A DNA stretch of 64,000 nt from Homoserinibacter gongjuensis (GTDB lineage Bacteria; Actinomycetota; Actinomycetes; Actinomycetales; Microbacteriaceae): NCBI RefSeq assembly GCF_030161875.1, contig NZ_BSVA01000001.1, positions 62,001 through 126,000 of the forward strand, in the 5' to 3' direction. A program made the position numbers and the translations under genes. Shown here piece by piece: positions 9,554-18,827 of the stretch. Position 1 is the first letter of the stretch. Each line of letters begins with the position of its first letter. The notes under the pieces are model-generated. The model ran no database searches and was not told where the DNA came from. It saw nothing but the letters and a program-made list of their open reading frames with translations.

Positions 9554-10927
9554 TCAGTGGTTGTGACCCTCGTGGTCGTCGTGGTCGTGGTCGACGCCCA
9601 CGAGGTCGGACTCCTCGATGATCTCGGAGTCGTCATCCTCGCCGCCGAGCACCGTGGCGGTGAGGGCCGAGACGTCGACCGCCTTGCCCTTCTCGTCGAC
9701 GACCTTGGCCTTCGAGAGGGCGACGGCGATGGCCTTCGAGCGGGCCACCTCGCCGACCATGGCCGGGATCTGACCGGAGTTGCCGAGCGCCTGGATGAAG
9801 TCGCCGGGCTCCATGCCGTACTGCGCGGATGCCTGCACGAGGTAGGAGGTGAGCTCGTTCTGGCTGACCTTCACGTCCTCGGCCTCGGCGATCGCGTCGA
9901 GCAGCAGCTGGCGCTTGAACACCTTCTCGCTCTCCTCGGCGACCTCGGCGCGGTGCACGTCGTCTTCGAGACGGTTCTCGTTCTCGAGGTGGCGGTGCAC
10001 CTCGTCGTCGATGAGGCCCTGCGGAACCGGGATGTCGGCCTTCTCGACGAGCAGCTCCACGAGCTTGTCGCGCGCGGCTGCCGCCTGACCGAACTCGGCC
10101 GAGCGCTCGAGCTGCTCCTTGATGTCCTTGCGCAGCTCGCCGATGGTGTCGAACTGGCTCGCGATCTGGGCGAAGTCGTCGTCGGCCTCGGGAAGCTCGC
10201 GCTCCTTGACCGAGATGAGCGTCACCGAGATCTGAGCCTTCTCACCCTGGTGGTCGCCGCCCACGAGCTCCGACTCGAAGGTCGTCGACTCGCCCGCGGT
10301 GAGGGTGTCGAGGGCCTCGTCGATGCCCTCGATGAGCTCGCCCGAGCCGATCTCGTAGGAGATGTTGGATGCGGTGTCGATCTCCTCGCCACCGATCGTC
10401 GCGACGAGGTCGAGCTGGGCGAAGTCGCCCGTCTTGGCCGGTCGGTCGACGGTCACGAGCGTGCCGAAGCGGCTGCGCAGGTTCTCGAGCTCGGCCTCGA
10501 CCTCATCCGGTCCGACCTTCGCGGCCTCGACCTCGACCTTGAGGCCGTCGTACTTCGGAACCTCGAACTCGGGGCGCACGTCGACCTCGACCGTGAAGAC
10601 GAGGTCGCCCGAGAAGTCCTTCTCGCTGGGCCAGGTGGTGACATCCGCCTCGGGGCGACCGAGCGGGCGCAGCTTCTCGGCGTTCGCGGCGTCACGGTAG
10701 AGACGCTCGAGCCCCTCCGAGACGGCGTGGTTGAGCACCTCGGCGCGGCCGACGCGCTGGTCGATGATGGGCGGCGGCACCTTGCCCTTACGGAATCCCG
10801 GGATCGAGACCTGCTCGGCGATGTGCTTGTAGGCGTGCTCGATCGAGGGCTTCAACTCGTCGGGGGTGACGGTGATCGTGAGCTTGGCGCGCGTGGGCGA
10901 CAGCTTCTCGACGGTCGTACTGACCAT
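9554..10927 (-). CDS. tig: Trigger factor (ribosome-associated chaperone and prolyl isomerase)
   Basis: 457 residues. The N-terminal ribosome-binding domain holds the signature-like GFRKGKVPP. An FKBP-type PPIase domain follows ([19 protein letters not shown] and the IEGIDEAL stretch), then the helical C-terminal chaperone arm. The tail is rich in His and Asp ([10 protein letters not shown]), usual for actinobacterial trigger factors. It binds nascent chains at the ribosome exit. AGGAGAGA precedes the ATG. It lies just downstream of tRNA-Pro on the same strand. The order tig, clpP1, clpP2, clpX is the common actinobacterial one, but spread out here. Confidence 0.96.
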   Translation of the reverse strand: MVSTTVEKLSPTRAKLTITVTPDELKPSIEHAYKHIAEQVSIPGFRKGKVPPPIIDQRVGRAEVLNHAVSEGLERLYRDAANAEKLRPLGRPEADVTTWPSEKDFSGDLVFTVEVDVRPEFEVPKYDGLKVEVEAAKVGPDEVEAELENLRSRFGTLVTVDRPAKTGDFAQLDLVATIGGEEIDTASNISYEIGSGELIEGIDEALDTLTAGESTTFESELVGGDHQGEKAQISVTLISVKERELPEADDDFAQIASQFDTIGELRKDIKEQLERSAEFGQAAAARDKLVELLVEKADIPVPQGLIDDEVHRHLENENRLEDDVHRAEVAEESEKVFKRQLLLDAIAEAEDVKVSQNELTSYLVQASAQYGMEPGDFIQALGNSGQIPAMVGEVARSKAIAVALSKAKVVDEKGKAVDVSALTATVLGGEDDDSEIIEESDLVGVDHDHDDHEGHNH

Positions 10928-10963
10928 GGGGATGTCTCTCCTGGATTGTTCGCTGATGTTCCG

Positions 10964-11038
10964 TCGGGGCGACAGGATTTGAACCTGCGACCTCCCGCTC
11001 CCAAAGCGGGCACTCTAGCCAAGCTGAGCTACGCCCCG
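10964..11038 (-). tRNA. tRNA-Pro (anticodon TGG)
   Basis: Full cloverleaf on the minus strand: acceptor CGGGGCG/CGCCCCG, D-arm GCTCAGCTTGGCTAGAG, anticodon stem CCCGC/GCGGG with loop TTTGGGA (T33, anticodon TGG, G37 as expected for proline) and T-arm GGTTCAAATCC. The discriminator is A and no CCA is encoded. It sits 37 bases upstream of tig. Confidence 0.95.
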
Positions 11039-11163
11039 GATGCCGGGTCTTCTGCAGCCTGCTGTCGGGCGGGGTGACGGAGACGTTCCGGCCCGAAATC
11101 GGCCTCGCACAGTCTAGCCGCATGCGCCTGTGCCCCCGCTGCCGCATCGAGACGGCACCCACA

Positions 11164-11210
11164 GCTGGTTGAGGAGCGACGCGCGCAGCGCGGCGCGTCT
11201 CGAAACCAGC
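11164..11210. repeat. REP-like palindrome, copy 1
   Basis: GCTGGTTGAGGAGCG ... CGTCTCGAAACCAGC: a copy of the window-wide palindrome, between tRNA-Pro and a small gene. Apart from this copy I see nothing further in the 246-base stretch 11039-11284. Confidence 0.85.
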
Positions 11211-11284
11211 CACCACACGACACACGACTCCCCCGCACCTGCGTGTCGCCCCCCGATGTCGGAGGCGCGGCGCACCATACCTCT

Positions 11285-11470
11285 ATGGCCAACATCGACA
11301 TCATCGAGATCCAGGCGTTCGAGCCCCGTTGCCTCGACTGCGGCGAGACGGGCCCGATCGAGTCGAGCGCGTTCTGGGCGATGGCGTGGGAGGAGGCGCA
11401 CGTGTGCGTCGCCGCGCGCATCGACAGCGAAGAGCGCGAACTCGTCGACGCGGGGCGCCTCAGCGCCTGA
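11285..11470 (+). CDS. Small zinc-ribbon-like hypothetical protein
   Basis: 61 residues from the ATG at 11285 (MANIDIIEIQAFEPRCLDCGETG). One CxxC pair (CLDC) plus a later VCVAARID cysteine and histidine could bind a metal. No family recognised. The short acidic C-terminus ends GRLSA. It stands alone upstream of tRNA-Gly. Confidence 0.55.
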   Translation: MANIDIIEIQAFEPRCLDCGETGPIESSAFWAMAWEEAHVCVAARIDSEERELVDAGRLSA

Positions 11471-11532
11471 CCAGAACCACCCCTGCCCTGCGCTAGACTC
11501 GCGGGGTTGCCCAGCCGGATTCGGCGGGCTCC

Positions 11533-11606
11533 GGGGCGGTAGCTCAATGGTAGAGCCTCAGTCTTCCAAACTGATTACGCGGGTTCGATTCCCGTCCGCC
11601 CCTCCA
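11533..11606 (+). tRNA. tRNA-Gly (anticodon TCC)
   Basis: Cloverleaf on the plus strand: acceptor GGGGCGG/CCGCCCC, D-arm GCTCAATGGTAGAGC, anticodon stem TCAGT/ACTGA with loop CTTCCAA (anticodon TCC) and T-arm GGGTTCGATTCCC. The discriminator T and an encoded CCA end are present. Confidence 0.95.
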
Positions 11607-11693
11607 CTGCCCTGACGGTGACCCGGATCGCCGGCACCGCATTCGTGTGACGCCGCGAATCGAACCTCCGGGCGGGCCCACGCCACCAGAGGC

Positions 11694-11894
11694 TTAGTCG
11701 CCGTCGCCGTCCAAGGCACCGCCGACGTCGCCCGCCTCGGCGGCCGAGGGCCCGACCTCGACGAGGCTGACGGTCGTGTTGGCGAGCGCGTCGCCTGCGC
11801 GCAGCTCGGCCGCCTCGAGGGCGCGCTCGATGGCGAGGTCCATCGGGGAGCCAGGCACCACATCCGGGTGCGTCGTCGTGGTGGGTGTCTCCAT
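11694..11894 (-). CDS. Small acidic hypothetical protein
   Basis: 66 residues, acidic, ending GGALDGDGD, with a threonine-rich start METPTTTT. It contains one predicted helix (DLAIERALEAAELRAGDA). It is divergent from the esterase gene, with about 43 bases between starts. No family recognised; a real gene is plausible from codon pattern and position but not certain. Confidence 0.45.
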   Translation of the reverse strand: METPTTTTHPDVVPGSPMDLAIERALEAAELRAGDALANTTVSLVEVGPSAAEAGDVGGALDGDGD

Positions 11895-11937
11895 GCGCCC
11901 AGTCTAGGTTTTGTCACGGTCTCGATAGCCTGGCTGG

Positions 11938-12969
11938 ATGAGACGCATCGCCCGCGCCATCGGCACCTGGTTCCGTCGTCCCCGCCACATCGTGTTCACG
12001 GCCCTCGCGGTGGTCATCGTCGGCCTGCTCGTGTGGACGAGCACGTCACCGTGGCCGTCGTCGATGGTGATCCGCGCCGTCTTCGAGTCGTCGCGCGACG
12101 CGAACATCGCGGAACTCAACCGCCACCTGCCCGACGAGCTGCCGCACGAGACGCTCGACGTGCCCTACGGCGATGAGGGGTCGGACACGACGTTCGACGT
12201 GTTCTGGCCCGAGGGGACCGCGGATGCGCTGCCCACGGTGGTCTGGATCCACGGGGGTGCCTGGATCTCCGGCGACAAGGTCGACGTGGCCCCCTACCTG
12301 CGCATCCTCGCGGCCGAGGGCTACACGACCATCGGCCTCAACTACACGGTCGCACCGGAGGCCGTGTACCCGACCGCGGTACGGCAGCTCAACGACGCGC
12401 TCGAGCATCTCGTCGACAACGCCGACGAGCTGCACATCGACACCGACCGCATCGTGCTCGCCGGCGACTCGGCGGGTGCACAGCTCGCGAGTCAGCTCGC
12501 CGCCATGATCACGAACCCCGACTACGCCCACCTCGTGGGCATCGACCCCGCCATCCGCGCCGACCAGCTCGTCGGAGCCGTGCTGAACTGCGGCGTGTAC
12601 GAACTCGACGGCATGGCGAAGCTCAACGGCATCGTGTCGTGGGGCTTCAAGAGCGCCCTGTGGGCGTACACGGGCACGAAGGACTGGTCGTCGGAGGCGC
12701 CCGGCACGCTCATGTCGTCGCTCGAGTTCGCCACCGCAGACTTCCCGCCCACCTGGATCTCGGGCGGCAACGGCGATGGACTCACCTGGCTGCAGTCGGT
12801 GCCCATGGCACACCGCCTCGAGGAGCTCGGCGTCGACGTGACGCGCGTGTTCTACGCGGCCGACCACACGCCGGCGCTCGGTCACGAGTACCAGTTCCAC
12901 CTCGACGGCGAGGCCGCGCAAGACGCGCTCGTGAGCACGATCGCGTTCCTCGATCGGGTGACCGGCTAG
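11938..12969 (+). CDS. Alpha/beta hydrolase, HSL-type esterase, membrane-anchored
   Basis: 343 residues. A basic N-terminus and one hydrophobic segment (about residues 17-35) anchor it or export it. The hormone-sensitive-lipase type oxyanion motif HGGAW and the nucleophile elbow GDSAG are present. The histidine is probably in the C-terminal AADHTPALGHEYQF region. Such enzymes hydrolyse short acyl esters; the substrate here is unknown. It is a single gene with its own promoter region. Confidence 0.85.
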   Translation: MRRIARAIGTWFRRPRHIVFTALAVVIVGLLVWTSTSPWPSSMVIRAVFESSRDANIAELNRHLPDELPHETLDVPYGDEGSDTTFDVFWPEGTADALPTVVWIHGGAWISGDKVDVAPYLRILAAEGYTTIGLNYTVAPEAVYPTAVRQLNDALEHLVDNADELHIDTDRIVLAGDSAGAQLASQLAAMITNPDYAHLVGIDPAIRADQLVGAVLNCGVYELDGMAKLNGIVSWGFKSALWAYTGTKDWSSEAPGTLMSSLEFATADFPPTWISGGNGDGLTWLQSVPMAHRLEELGVDVTRVFYAADHTPALGHEYQFHLDGEAAQDALVSTIAFLDRVTG

Positions 12970-13092
12970 CCCCGCGTCAACTCGCCATGTCACCCGAGGA
13001 CACATAACTTCACGCTCGGAAACACAGCTTCGGCGGGGCCGCGCGCCTCGTTACCGTGGGCGACATCCACCCCGCGATCCGAAGAGGAAACG

Positions 13093-13847
13093 ATGAGCGC
13101 CGTCACGCTGGAAGCCCGCACGACCCCCTCGAGCCGCTCGAGCTCGACGCCGAGACGATCGCCTCGTTGCCGTCGAGCAACGTCGACGCGATTCCGGCGC
13201 TGCACCCGCAGTGGGCCTCCCTCGACCTGCGCGAGGTGCTCTCGCGCCCAGCCGCCTTCCTCTCGGTGAGCCAGTCGAACTCGCTCTACAAGCCGGGCGG
13301 TGTGCAGTACTCCGAGGGCCACGCCTACCGCGGCAGCCTCGAGGCCACGGTGCGCGCCGCGAAGGCCGCGCGGCGAGCCCCGAACTTCGTGTCGTTCAAC
13401 TGGATCGGCTACACCGTCTTCCGCCAGAACTACCCGCAGACCGTGTTCGACGCCGCCCAGTACGCCCACTGGACCGGCGCGATCGAAGCCACCCCCGAGC
13501 AGATCGCCTGGGATGACGCGCTCGTGCCCGAGCTCGCCGAGCTCGTCGAACCGGGCGACAAGCAGTTCAACGAAACGGCCCTGCAGACCGCATTCGTCGG
13601 CACCGATCTGCCGGGCACGCTCGCCCGCCGCAAGGTGGAGGTGGTCGTCATCACCGGCATCCACACCGACTGGTGCATCGAGGGCAACGCGCGCGCCGCC
13701 CGCGACCACGGCCTGCTGCCGATTGTGATCGGCGACGCGACCGGAACCCACGACCCCGCGGATGAGGCTGCCGCGTTCCGGCGCATCAACACCTTCTTCG
13801 CGCCCGTGATCAGCTCCCAGCAGTTCATCGAGCTGGTGGCCCGCTGA
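13093..13847 (+). CDS. Cysteine hydrolase of the isochorismatase/nicotinamidase family (frame break at 13124-13128)
   Basis: Restored length is about 251 residues. The C-terminal half is typical of the isochorismatase-like hydrolases: VVITGIHTDWCIEGNARAARDHG carries the cysteine nucleophile, followed by IGDATGTHD. The start is the ATG at 13093, which follows GAAGAGGAAACG. A run of five C then breaks the frame; one added C joins EARTTP to LEPLELDAET. These enzymes hydrolyse C-N bonds such as in nicotinamide, or isochorismate. The stop overlaps the AmiS/UreI-like gene by one base, so an amide or urea-like substrate is inferred. Confidence 0.8.
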
Positions 13848-14509
13848 TGGGCAACGTCGGTCTGCTGCTCGTCGGCGTCGTGCTGTTCGTCAACGGCCTC
13901 GCCTCGCTCGGGATCGTCTCCGGCCGCAGCGCCGCACCGCTGAACCTGTTCGTCGGCACCGCACAGGTGGTGCTGCCGACGCTCGTGCTTCTCCAGGCGG
14001 AGGGCGACGCCGCGATCATCAACGCGACCTGGCCGAGCTTCCTCTTCGGCTTCACCTACCTGTGGTTCGGGCTCATCAACCTCGCGGGCTTCGAGCCCCA
14101 GGGATTCGGATGGTTCAGTCTCTTCGTCGCGGGGATCGCGGCCTATCAGGCGGTCATCTCGGCGCCCGGCGACCCCGTGTTCGCCGTGATCTGGCTCACC
14201 TGGGCGATCATGTGGACGCTCTTCTTCGTGCTCCTGGCGCTCGGCGTGCAGCGCGTGGGACGCCTCGACCTCGGTCGCGCGACGGGGTGGTTCCTCGTGC
14301 TGCTCGGCGTGCCCACGTGCACGGTGTCGGCGATCTTCCTGCTCAACGGCACCTGGACGACAGCCCCCGAAGCCGGGCTGCTGGCCCTCGCCGGACTCGC
14401 CGGCGCGGCCGTGTTGTCGACCCTGCTCGCCCTCCCGCGCGCGGGAACCCGTGGCGAAGCCGGCTCGTCGAACGCGGTGCCTGCCGAGGCGGTGCTCGCG
14501 GTCGACTGA
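13847..14509 (+). CDS. AmiS/UreI-family membrane channel
   Basis: 220 residues with about six membrane helices; the first (VGLLLVGVVLFVNGLASLG) and the conserved FGFTYLWFGLINLAG segment match the AmiS/UreI family. Known members are UreI, a proton-gated urea channel, and AmiS, for short amides. The ATG shares a base with the stop of the cysteine hydrolase, which indicates tight coupling and a shared substrate. The C-terminus is a long soluble tail (about residues 190-220). Confidence 0.8.
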   Translation: MGNVGLLLVGVVLFVNGLASLGIVSGRSAAPLNLFVGTAQVVLPTLVLLQAEGDAAIINATWPSFLFGFTYLWFGLINLAGFEPQGFGWFSLFVAGIAAYQAVISAPGDPVFAVIWLTWAIMWTLFFVLLALGVQRVGRLDLGRATGWFLVLLGVPTCTVSAIFLLNGTWTTAPEAGLLALAGLAGAAVLSTLLALPRAGTRGEAGSSNAVPAEAVLAVD

Positions 14510-14532
14510 TGCCGCACGCCGAGACTCACAGC

Positions 14533-14557
14533 GGTACGGCATATACCGTGACGTACC
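14533..14557. promoter_or_regulatory. Inverted repeat upstream of the desaturase
   Basis: GGTACG (14533-14538) and CGTACC (14552-14557) form a 6-bp palindrome around an AT-rich centre (CATATACC). It lies in the 225-base gap before the desaturase, otherwise without a clear gene. A repressor or promoter site is possible. Confidence 0.3.
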
Positions 14558-14734
14558 CTTGATCAAGTCGACTGGCGACCTGCCCTTGGCTTTCATCCCG
14601 CCCCACTCGGGCAGCCAAGCGGACGGACACCCCATCTCCATCTCACCCCCGCACCGGGCCGTATTCGTCAGACTCAGCCGCGCGCAGCCGGCTCCGTTGA
14701 TCCGATCCGCAACTTCACCTCCGTCTCGCAACAG

Positions 14735-15732
14735 GTGCGCGAGGAGGGGCTGCTGCGTCGCGGCACCTTCTTCTACCTCGCCCTCGGCACCGTGCTCGCG
14801 CTCGCGCTCGGGGGTGCCGTCACCGGTTTCGTGCTCTTCGGCGCCAGCTGGTACCAGCTGCTCATCGCGGCCGGGCTGGGGATCGTCTTCACCCAGATCG
14901 CCTTCCTCGCCCACGAGGCCTCGCACCGTCAGGTGCTCGCATCCGGCCCGCGAACGACCGCCTCGGTCGGCTGTTGATCGTGCTCGGGGTCGGCATGAGC
15001 TACCAGTGGTGGATGACGAAGCACACGCGGCACCACGCGAACCCCAACCGGGTGGGCAAAGACCCCGACATCGAAATCGACACTGTCGCGTTCACCGCCG
15101 AGTCGGCGGCGACACAGCGCGGCGTCTTCGCCTGGATCACGCGCCGCCAGGGATGGCTCTTCTACCCGCTCATGCTGCTCGAGGGCCTCAACCTCCACGT
15201 GCACTCGGTGCGCTCGCTCGTGCGGCGTGGTCGCGTCGAAGGGCGCTGGTTCGAGCTCGGCATGATCGCGCTGCGCACCGCGGTCTACCTCGGCGTCATC
15301 TTCTGGGTGCTCCCGCTCGGCATGGCCTTCGCCTTCCTCGGCGTGCAGCTCGCCGTGTTCGGGCTCTACATGGGCACCTCGTTCGCGGTCAACCACACCG
15401 GGATGCCGATCGTGCCCGCGGATGCCAAGCTCGACTTCTTCACGAAGCAGGTGCGCACCTCGCGCAACATCAGCGGTGGTTTCTGGGCATCCACCCTCCT
15501 CGGTGGCCTCAACTATCAGGTCGAGCACCACCTCTTTCCGAGCATGGCGCGCCCGCATCTGGCGCGCGCTCGGGAAATCGTGCGCGAATACTGCTACGTT
15601 CACGAGATCCCTTACACCGAGATGAGCCTGGCGCGCGCGCAAGCCGCCGTCGTCCGCCACATGCACGAAGTGGGGCGAGCAGCGCTCGACCCCTTCACGT
15701 GCCACGTCCTCGCCACGTACCGTCGTGCCTGA
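14735..15732 (+). CDS. Fatty acid desaturase, membrane-bound (frame break at 14947-14949; N-terminus unresolved)
   Basis: A membrane desaturase with three histidine boxes: HEASHR, HTRHH and QVEHH, which bind the di-iron centre, between hydrophobic segments. It introduces double bonds into acyl chains at the cytoplasmic membrane. A three-C run breaks the frame; one more C gives ASGPANDRLGRLLIVLGVGMSY. The given start is a GTG, but family-like sequence (DPIRNFTSVSQQ) continues upstream in frame to about 14687 without any start codon before the stop at 14549-14551. Another frame break near the N-terminus is likely. It is probably a single-gene unit. Confidence 0.82.
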
Positions 15733-15849
15733 GGCCCCACAGATGTTCAACGGCATGATGCCGCTGGATGCGCCCGCCACCTCCTCCGGAGCGTTGCGTC
15801 ACCACCCGGTGACGTCTCGGCGGGTGAAGTTGAAAACAAGGAGAACACC

Positions 15850-16053
15850 ATGACCACCGGAACCGTGAAGTGGTTCAACGCCGACAAGGGATACGGCTTC
15901 ATCGCCCCCGACGACGGCAGCGCCGACCTCTTCGCCCACCACTCGGCGATCGCCGGATCCGGATACAAGAGCCTCGACGAGGGCCAGAAGGTGCAGTTCG
16001 AAGCTGTGCGCGGCCCGAAGGGCATGCAGGCCGAGAACATCCAGCCTGCCTGA
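15850..16053 (+). CDS. Cold-shock protein (CspA family)
   Basis: 67 residues with the RNP1-like KGYGFI and RNP2-like DLFAHHSAI motifs of the cold-shock domain; it binds single-stranded RNA and DNA. Start: ATG preceded by ACAAGGAGAACACC. The 117 bases upstream are non-coding and probably a structured leader, as is usual for csp genes. A hairpin terminator follows. The [10 protein letters not shown] start is canonical. Confidence 0.95.
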   Translation: MTTGTVKWFNADKGYGFIAPDDGSADLFAHHSAIAGSGYKSLDEGQKVQFEAVRGPKGMQAENIQPA

Positions 16054-16065
16054 GCTTCACACCAC

Positions 16066-16096
16066 AGACGGCCTCCCGCATCGCGGGGGCCGTCTT
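16066..16096 (+). terminator. Terminator of the cold-shock gene
   Basis: AGACGGCC...GGCCGTCT hairpin, about 13 bp with one bulged base and a three-base loop, followed by TTGCTGTT. It starts 13 bases after the csp stop. Confidence 0.8.
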
Positions 16097-16232
16097 GCTG
16101 TTACCCCGCGTGAACGCCGCATGACGCGACATGAAATCGACTATTGCACCCCGCATATGGGGGCAGTACCATCACACCAGCCGCACCGCTTTCCCCTGCC
16201 AGCGGCGACACCCGATCCCCCAGGAGCACCAC

Positions 16233-16415
16233 ATGACTGTCGTGAACCCCACCACGACCGCAGCCCCCGCCGGCTGGTACCGAGACCCGCTCGGTATCCC
16301 TCAGCTGCGGTGGTGGAACGGAATCGCCTGGACCAACCACATCCAGGACAACCGCCCCGAAGTCCAGTCGTGGAAGAACGATTTCGGCACGCTGTCGCGC
16401 CCCTCGGTGGCCTAG
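16233..16415 (+). CDS. Mini DUF2510 protein
   Basis: 60 residues consisting of almost nothing but one DUF2510 domain: AGWYRDPLGIPQLRWWNGIAWTNH. The ATG at 16233 follows AGGAGCACCAC. The same domain starts the proteins at 51350 and 53339, so this is a stand-alone copy without the winged-helix half. DUF2510 is common at the ends of actinobacterial membrane or signalling proteins; function unknown. Whether it is complete or truncated cannot be told. Confidence 0.75.
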   Translation: MTVVNPTTTAAPAGWYRDPLGIPQLRWWNGIAWTNHIQDNRPEVQSWKNDFGTLSRPSVA

Positions 16416-16575
16416 CCTCCGATCGCTGCGGCGTCGCCGACCCCGGGTACACCTGCTATTGCTACCCACAGCCGGCAGTCGGCGCACTCGACGGGTGGGT
16501 GCACCGCCTGTCAGTCGGCGCGCGGGCAACGGTCGATGACCGCCCCGCGCGCCGGCACTTAGGCCGGCCGCGCGC

Positions 16576-17219
16576 TCAGCGCTGCAACCAGGCGACCACC
16601 GCGAGCACCCGACGGTGGTCTGAGCCCGAATCTTCGAGGCCGAGCTTGCCGAAGATCGCGGTGACGTTCTTCTCCACGGCGCCGACGCCGATGAAGAGCT
16701 GCTGCGCGATAGCCGCGTTGCTGCGCCCCTCGGCCATGAGCTGGAGCACCTCGCGCTCGCGCGGGGTGAGCGAGGCGAGCGGGTCGTGCCGCCGGCCGAT
16801 GAGTTGCGCCACCACCTCGGGATCGAGCACCGTGCCGCCCGCGGCGATGCGGTCGACCGCATCCGTGAGGTCGTCGAGGGATGCGACGCGATCCTTGAGC
16901 AGATACCCCACTCCCCGGAACCCGCACCCAGCAGCTCCTGGGCGTAGGCCACCTCGACGTACTGCGACAGCAGCAGGATGCCGGTGTTCGGCAGCTCCTT
17001 GCGCAGCCGGATCGCGGCGCGCACGCCCTCGTCGCGGAACGTCGGCGGCATCCGCACGTCGAGCACGGCGAGCTCCGGTGCGAGGTCGTGCACGGCGGCG
17101 AGCAGCTCCTCGGCGTCGCCGAAGGAACCCACCACCTCGTGCCCGGCCTCGCCGAGCACCCGCACGAGTCCCTCCCGAAGCAGAACGGAGTCGTCGGCCA
17201 CCACCACGCGCACGGTCAC
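16576..17219 (-). CDS. LuxR-type response regulator (frame break at 16913-16916)
   Basis: Restored length is 214 residues. The receiver domain starts VRVVVADDSVLLREG, has the phosphorylated aspartate in AVLDVRMPP and ends at the conserved lysine in GYLLKDRV. A LuxR/FixJ helix-turn-helix follows (LTPREREVLQLMAEGRSNAAIAQQ). The frame breaks in a four-C run (plus strand). The GTG start follows GGAGGGC. It sits 11 bases downstream of its kinase gene, so the two form a two-component operon. It is immediately downstream of the cyd operon on the same strand. Confidence 0.9.
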
Positions 17220-17229
17220 GCCCTCCAGG

Positions 17230-18638
17230 CTAGCGATCGGGCGATGCCGGCGATGGCTCGGCACCGAGCGGAGGCTCGGCGCCGAACGGAGGCTCGACGC
17301 TGAACGGCAACTCGGATGTCAGCGGCAGGTGCGAGATCACGTGCGTCGGTCCTCCCACGGGGCTCACGACCTCGACACTGCCGCCGAGGCCGCGCAACCG
17401 CTCGGCGATCCCCGAGAGCCCATGGCCGGCGACCGCCGACGCGCCGCCCACCCCGTCGTCGGTGACGACGACGTCGAGCCAGACGGCATCCGTCGGCGGG
17501 ATGCGGCGCAGCTCGAGGCGCACCCAGGCGTTCTGAGCTCGTGCGTGCTTGGCGACGTTGGTGAGCGCCTCGGCCGCGATGAAGTAGGCGTTGCGCTCGA
17601 GTTCGGGCGGGAGCACGAGTTCGGCGGGCAGCAGCGACTCCACGTGAGTCGGCAGCGGCGAGCGCACGGCGAGGGATTCGAGGGCGGCAACGAGACCGCG
17701 GTCCATCAGGATCGGCGGCGCGAACCCGCGCGACAGCGCCCGCAGCTCCTCGAGCGCCTCCTTGGATTGCGTGCGGGCCTCGGCGATCAGTTCGCGGGCG
17801 GCATCCGGATCCTTCTCGAGCTGACGCTCGGCGGAGGCGAGGTCCATCTGCAGGCGCACGAGCCGCTGCTGCGGGCCGTCGTGGATGTCGCGCTCGAGCC
17901 GGCGGAGCGCCGTGCCCTCGGCCGCGACGGCGGCGCTGCGCGAGGCCGAGAGGTCGGCCATCTGCACCTGCAGCTCCTCGGAGCGGAACGCCGCGAGCAT
18001 GCCACGCGCGATCGCGTGGTGGATCCAGGTGAGCCCGTGCGTGATGAAGGGCAGTGTCAGCAGGAAGAGCGCGCCGATGATGAACACCACGGTGCTGTGG
18101 AACGTCTGGCTCGCCACGAAGTCGGGCAGCTCGACGCCGCGCGTCTCAAGCAGATCGAGCAGAATCTCCAGCCCGTCGCTCTCGGGAATCCACACCGCGA
18201 CGAACGGGTAGGCGACCCCGAGACCGCCACCGCGAGCCACGAGATCGTGATCGACCAGCTGACGATGCCGACGATCGGGTTCACGAGCGAGCCGTGCAGC
18301 AGGTAGAGCCAGTAGTGGCCGTCGACGAGCGGGGCGAGCAGCTTGCTGAGGGCGCTGCCCTGGCGCATGGTGCGATCCCAGCGCGGCGGCGTGATCGCGG
18401 GGAAGAGCGCCCCGCGCAACCGCGCGAGTTCGAAGATGCCGAACCCGCGCGCCACGAACAGCGCCGCGAGCACGAGGAACACGCCGACGACGATGGGGAT
18501 CATGCCGACGCCCGTCCAGAACAGCGTCAGGAGCACAGAGAGGCCCACGATGGTGACGGGCAGCAGAGGCAGCAGGAAGCCCAGTTCGGGCAGCAGGCCC
18601 AGCCAGTACCGGCCGTAGCCGCGTCGTGTCGTGCTCAT
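17230..18638 (-). CDS. Sensor histidine kinase, NarL-family partner (frame break near 18224-18232)
   Basis: Restored length is about 469 residues. The N-terminal half has about four membrane helices and looks like the putative-sensor domain of actinobacterial kinases. The HisKA_3 box is RLERDIHDGPQQRLVRLQMD, with the phosphorylated histidine, followed by a HATPase domain (ALTNVAKHA, DDGVGG, GLSGIAERLRGLGG). A two-base G/C run breaks the frame between WLAVAV and GLGVAYPFVAVW. The tail (EPPFGAEPP repeats) is low complexity. An upstream in-frame ATG at 18650 is an alternative start. Signal sensed is unknown. Confidence 0.85.
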
Positions 18639-18723
18639 GGTGACCAGCATCGCGGATGCCGTGGCCGCCCGGCATCCGGCGAGCGGTCGGATCGGGGGTG
18701 GGGTTGGCCCTACCTCCGGCCGA

Positions 18724-18827
18724 GGTGGCTGAGGAGCGCGCCGCCTCAGGCGGTGCGGGTCGCGAAGCCGCCGTGCGCGGGGTTGCCGATTTCGAGACGC
18801 ACCGCTGGGCGGCGCTCCTCAACCAGC
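18724..18827. repeat. REP-like pair overlapping the end of cydDC, copies 2 and 3
   Basis: Two degenerate copies: 18724-18770 (GTGGCTGAGGAGCG...) and 18788-18827 (ATTTCGAGACGC...GCTCCTCAACCAGC). The left one is cut by the cydDC stop; both are translated as the tail of the protein. Confidence 0.7.
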
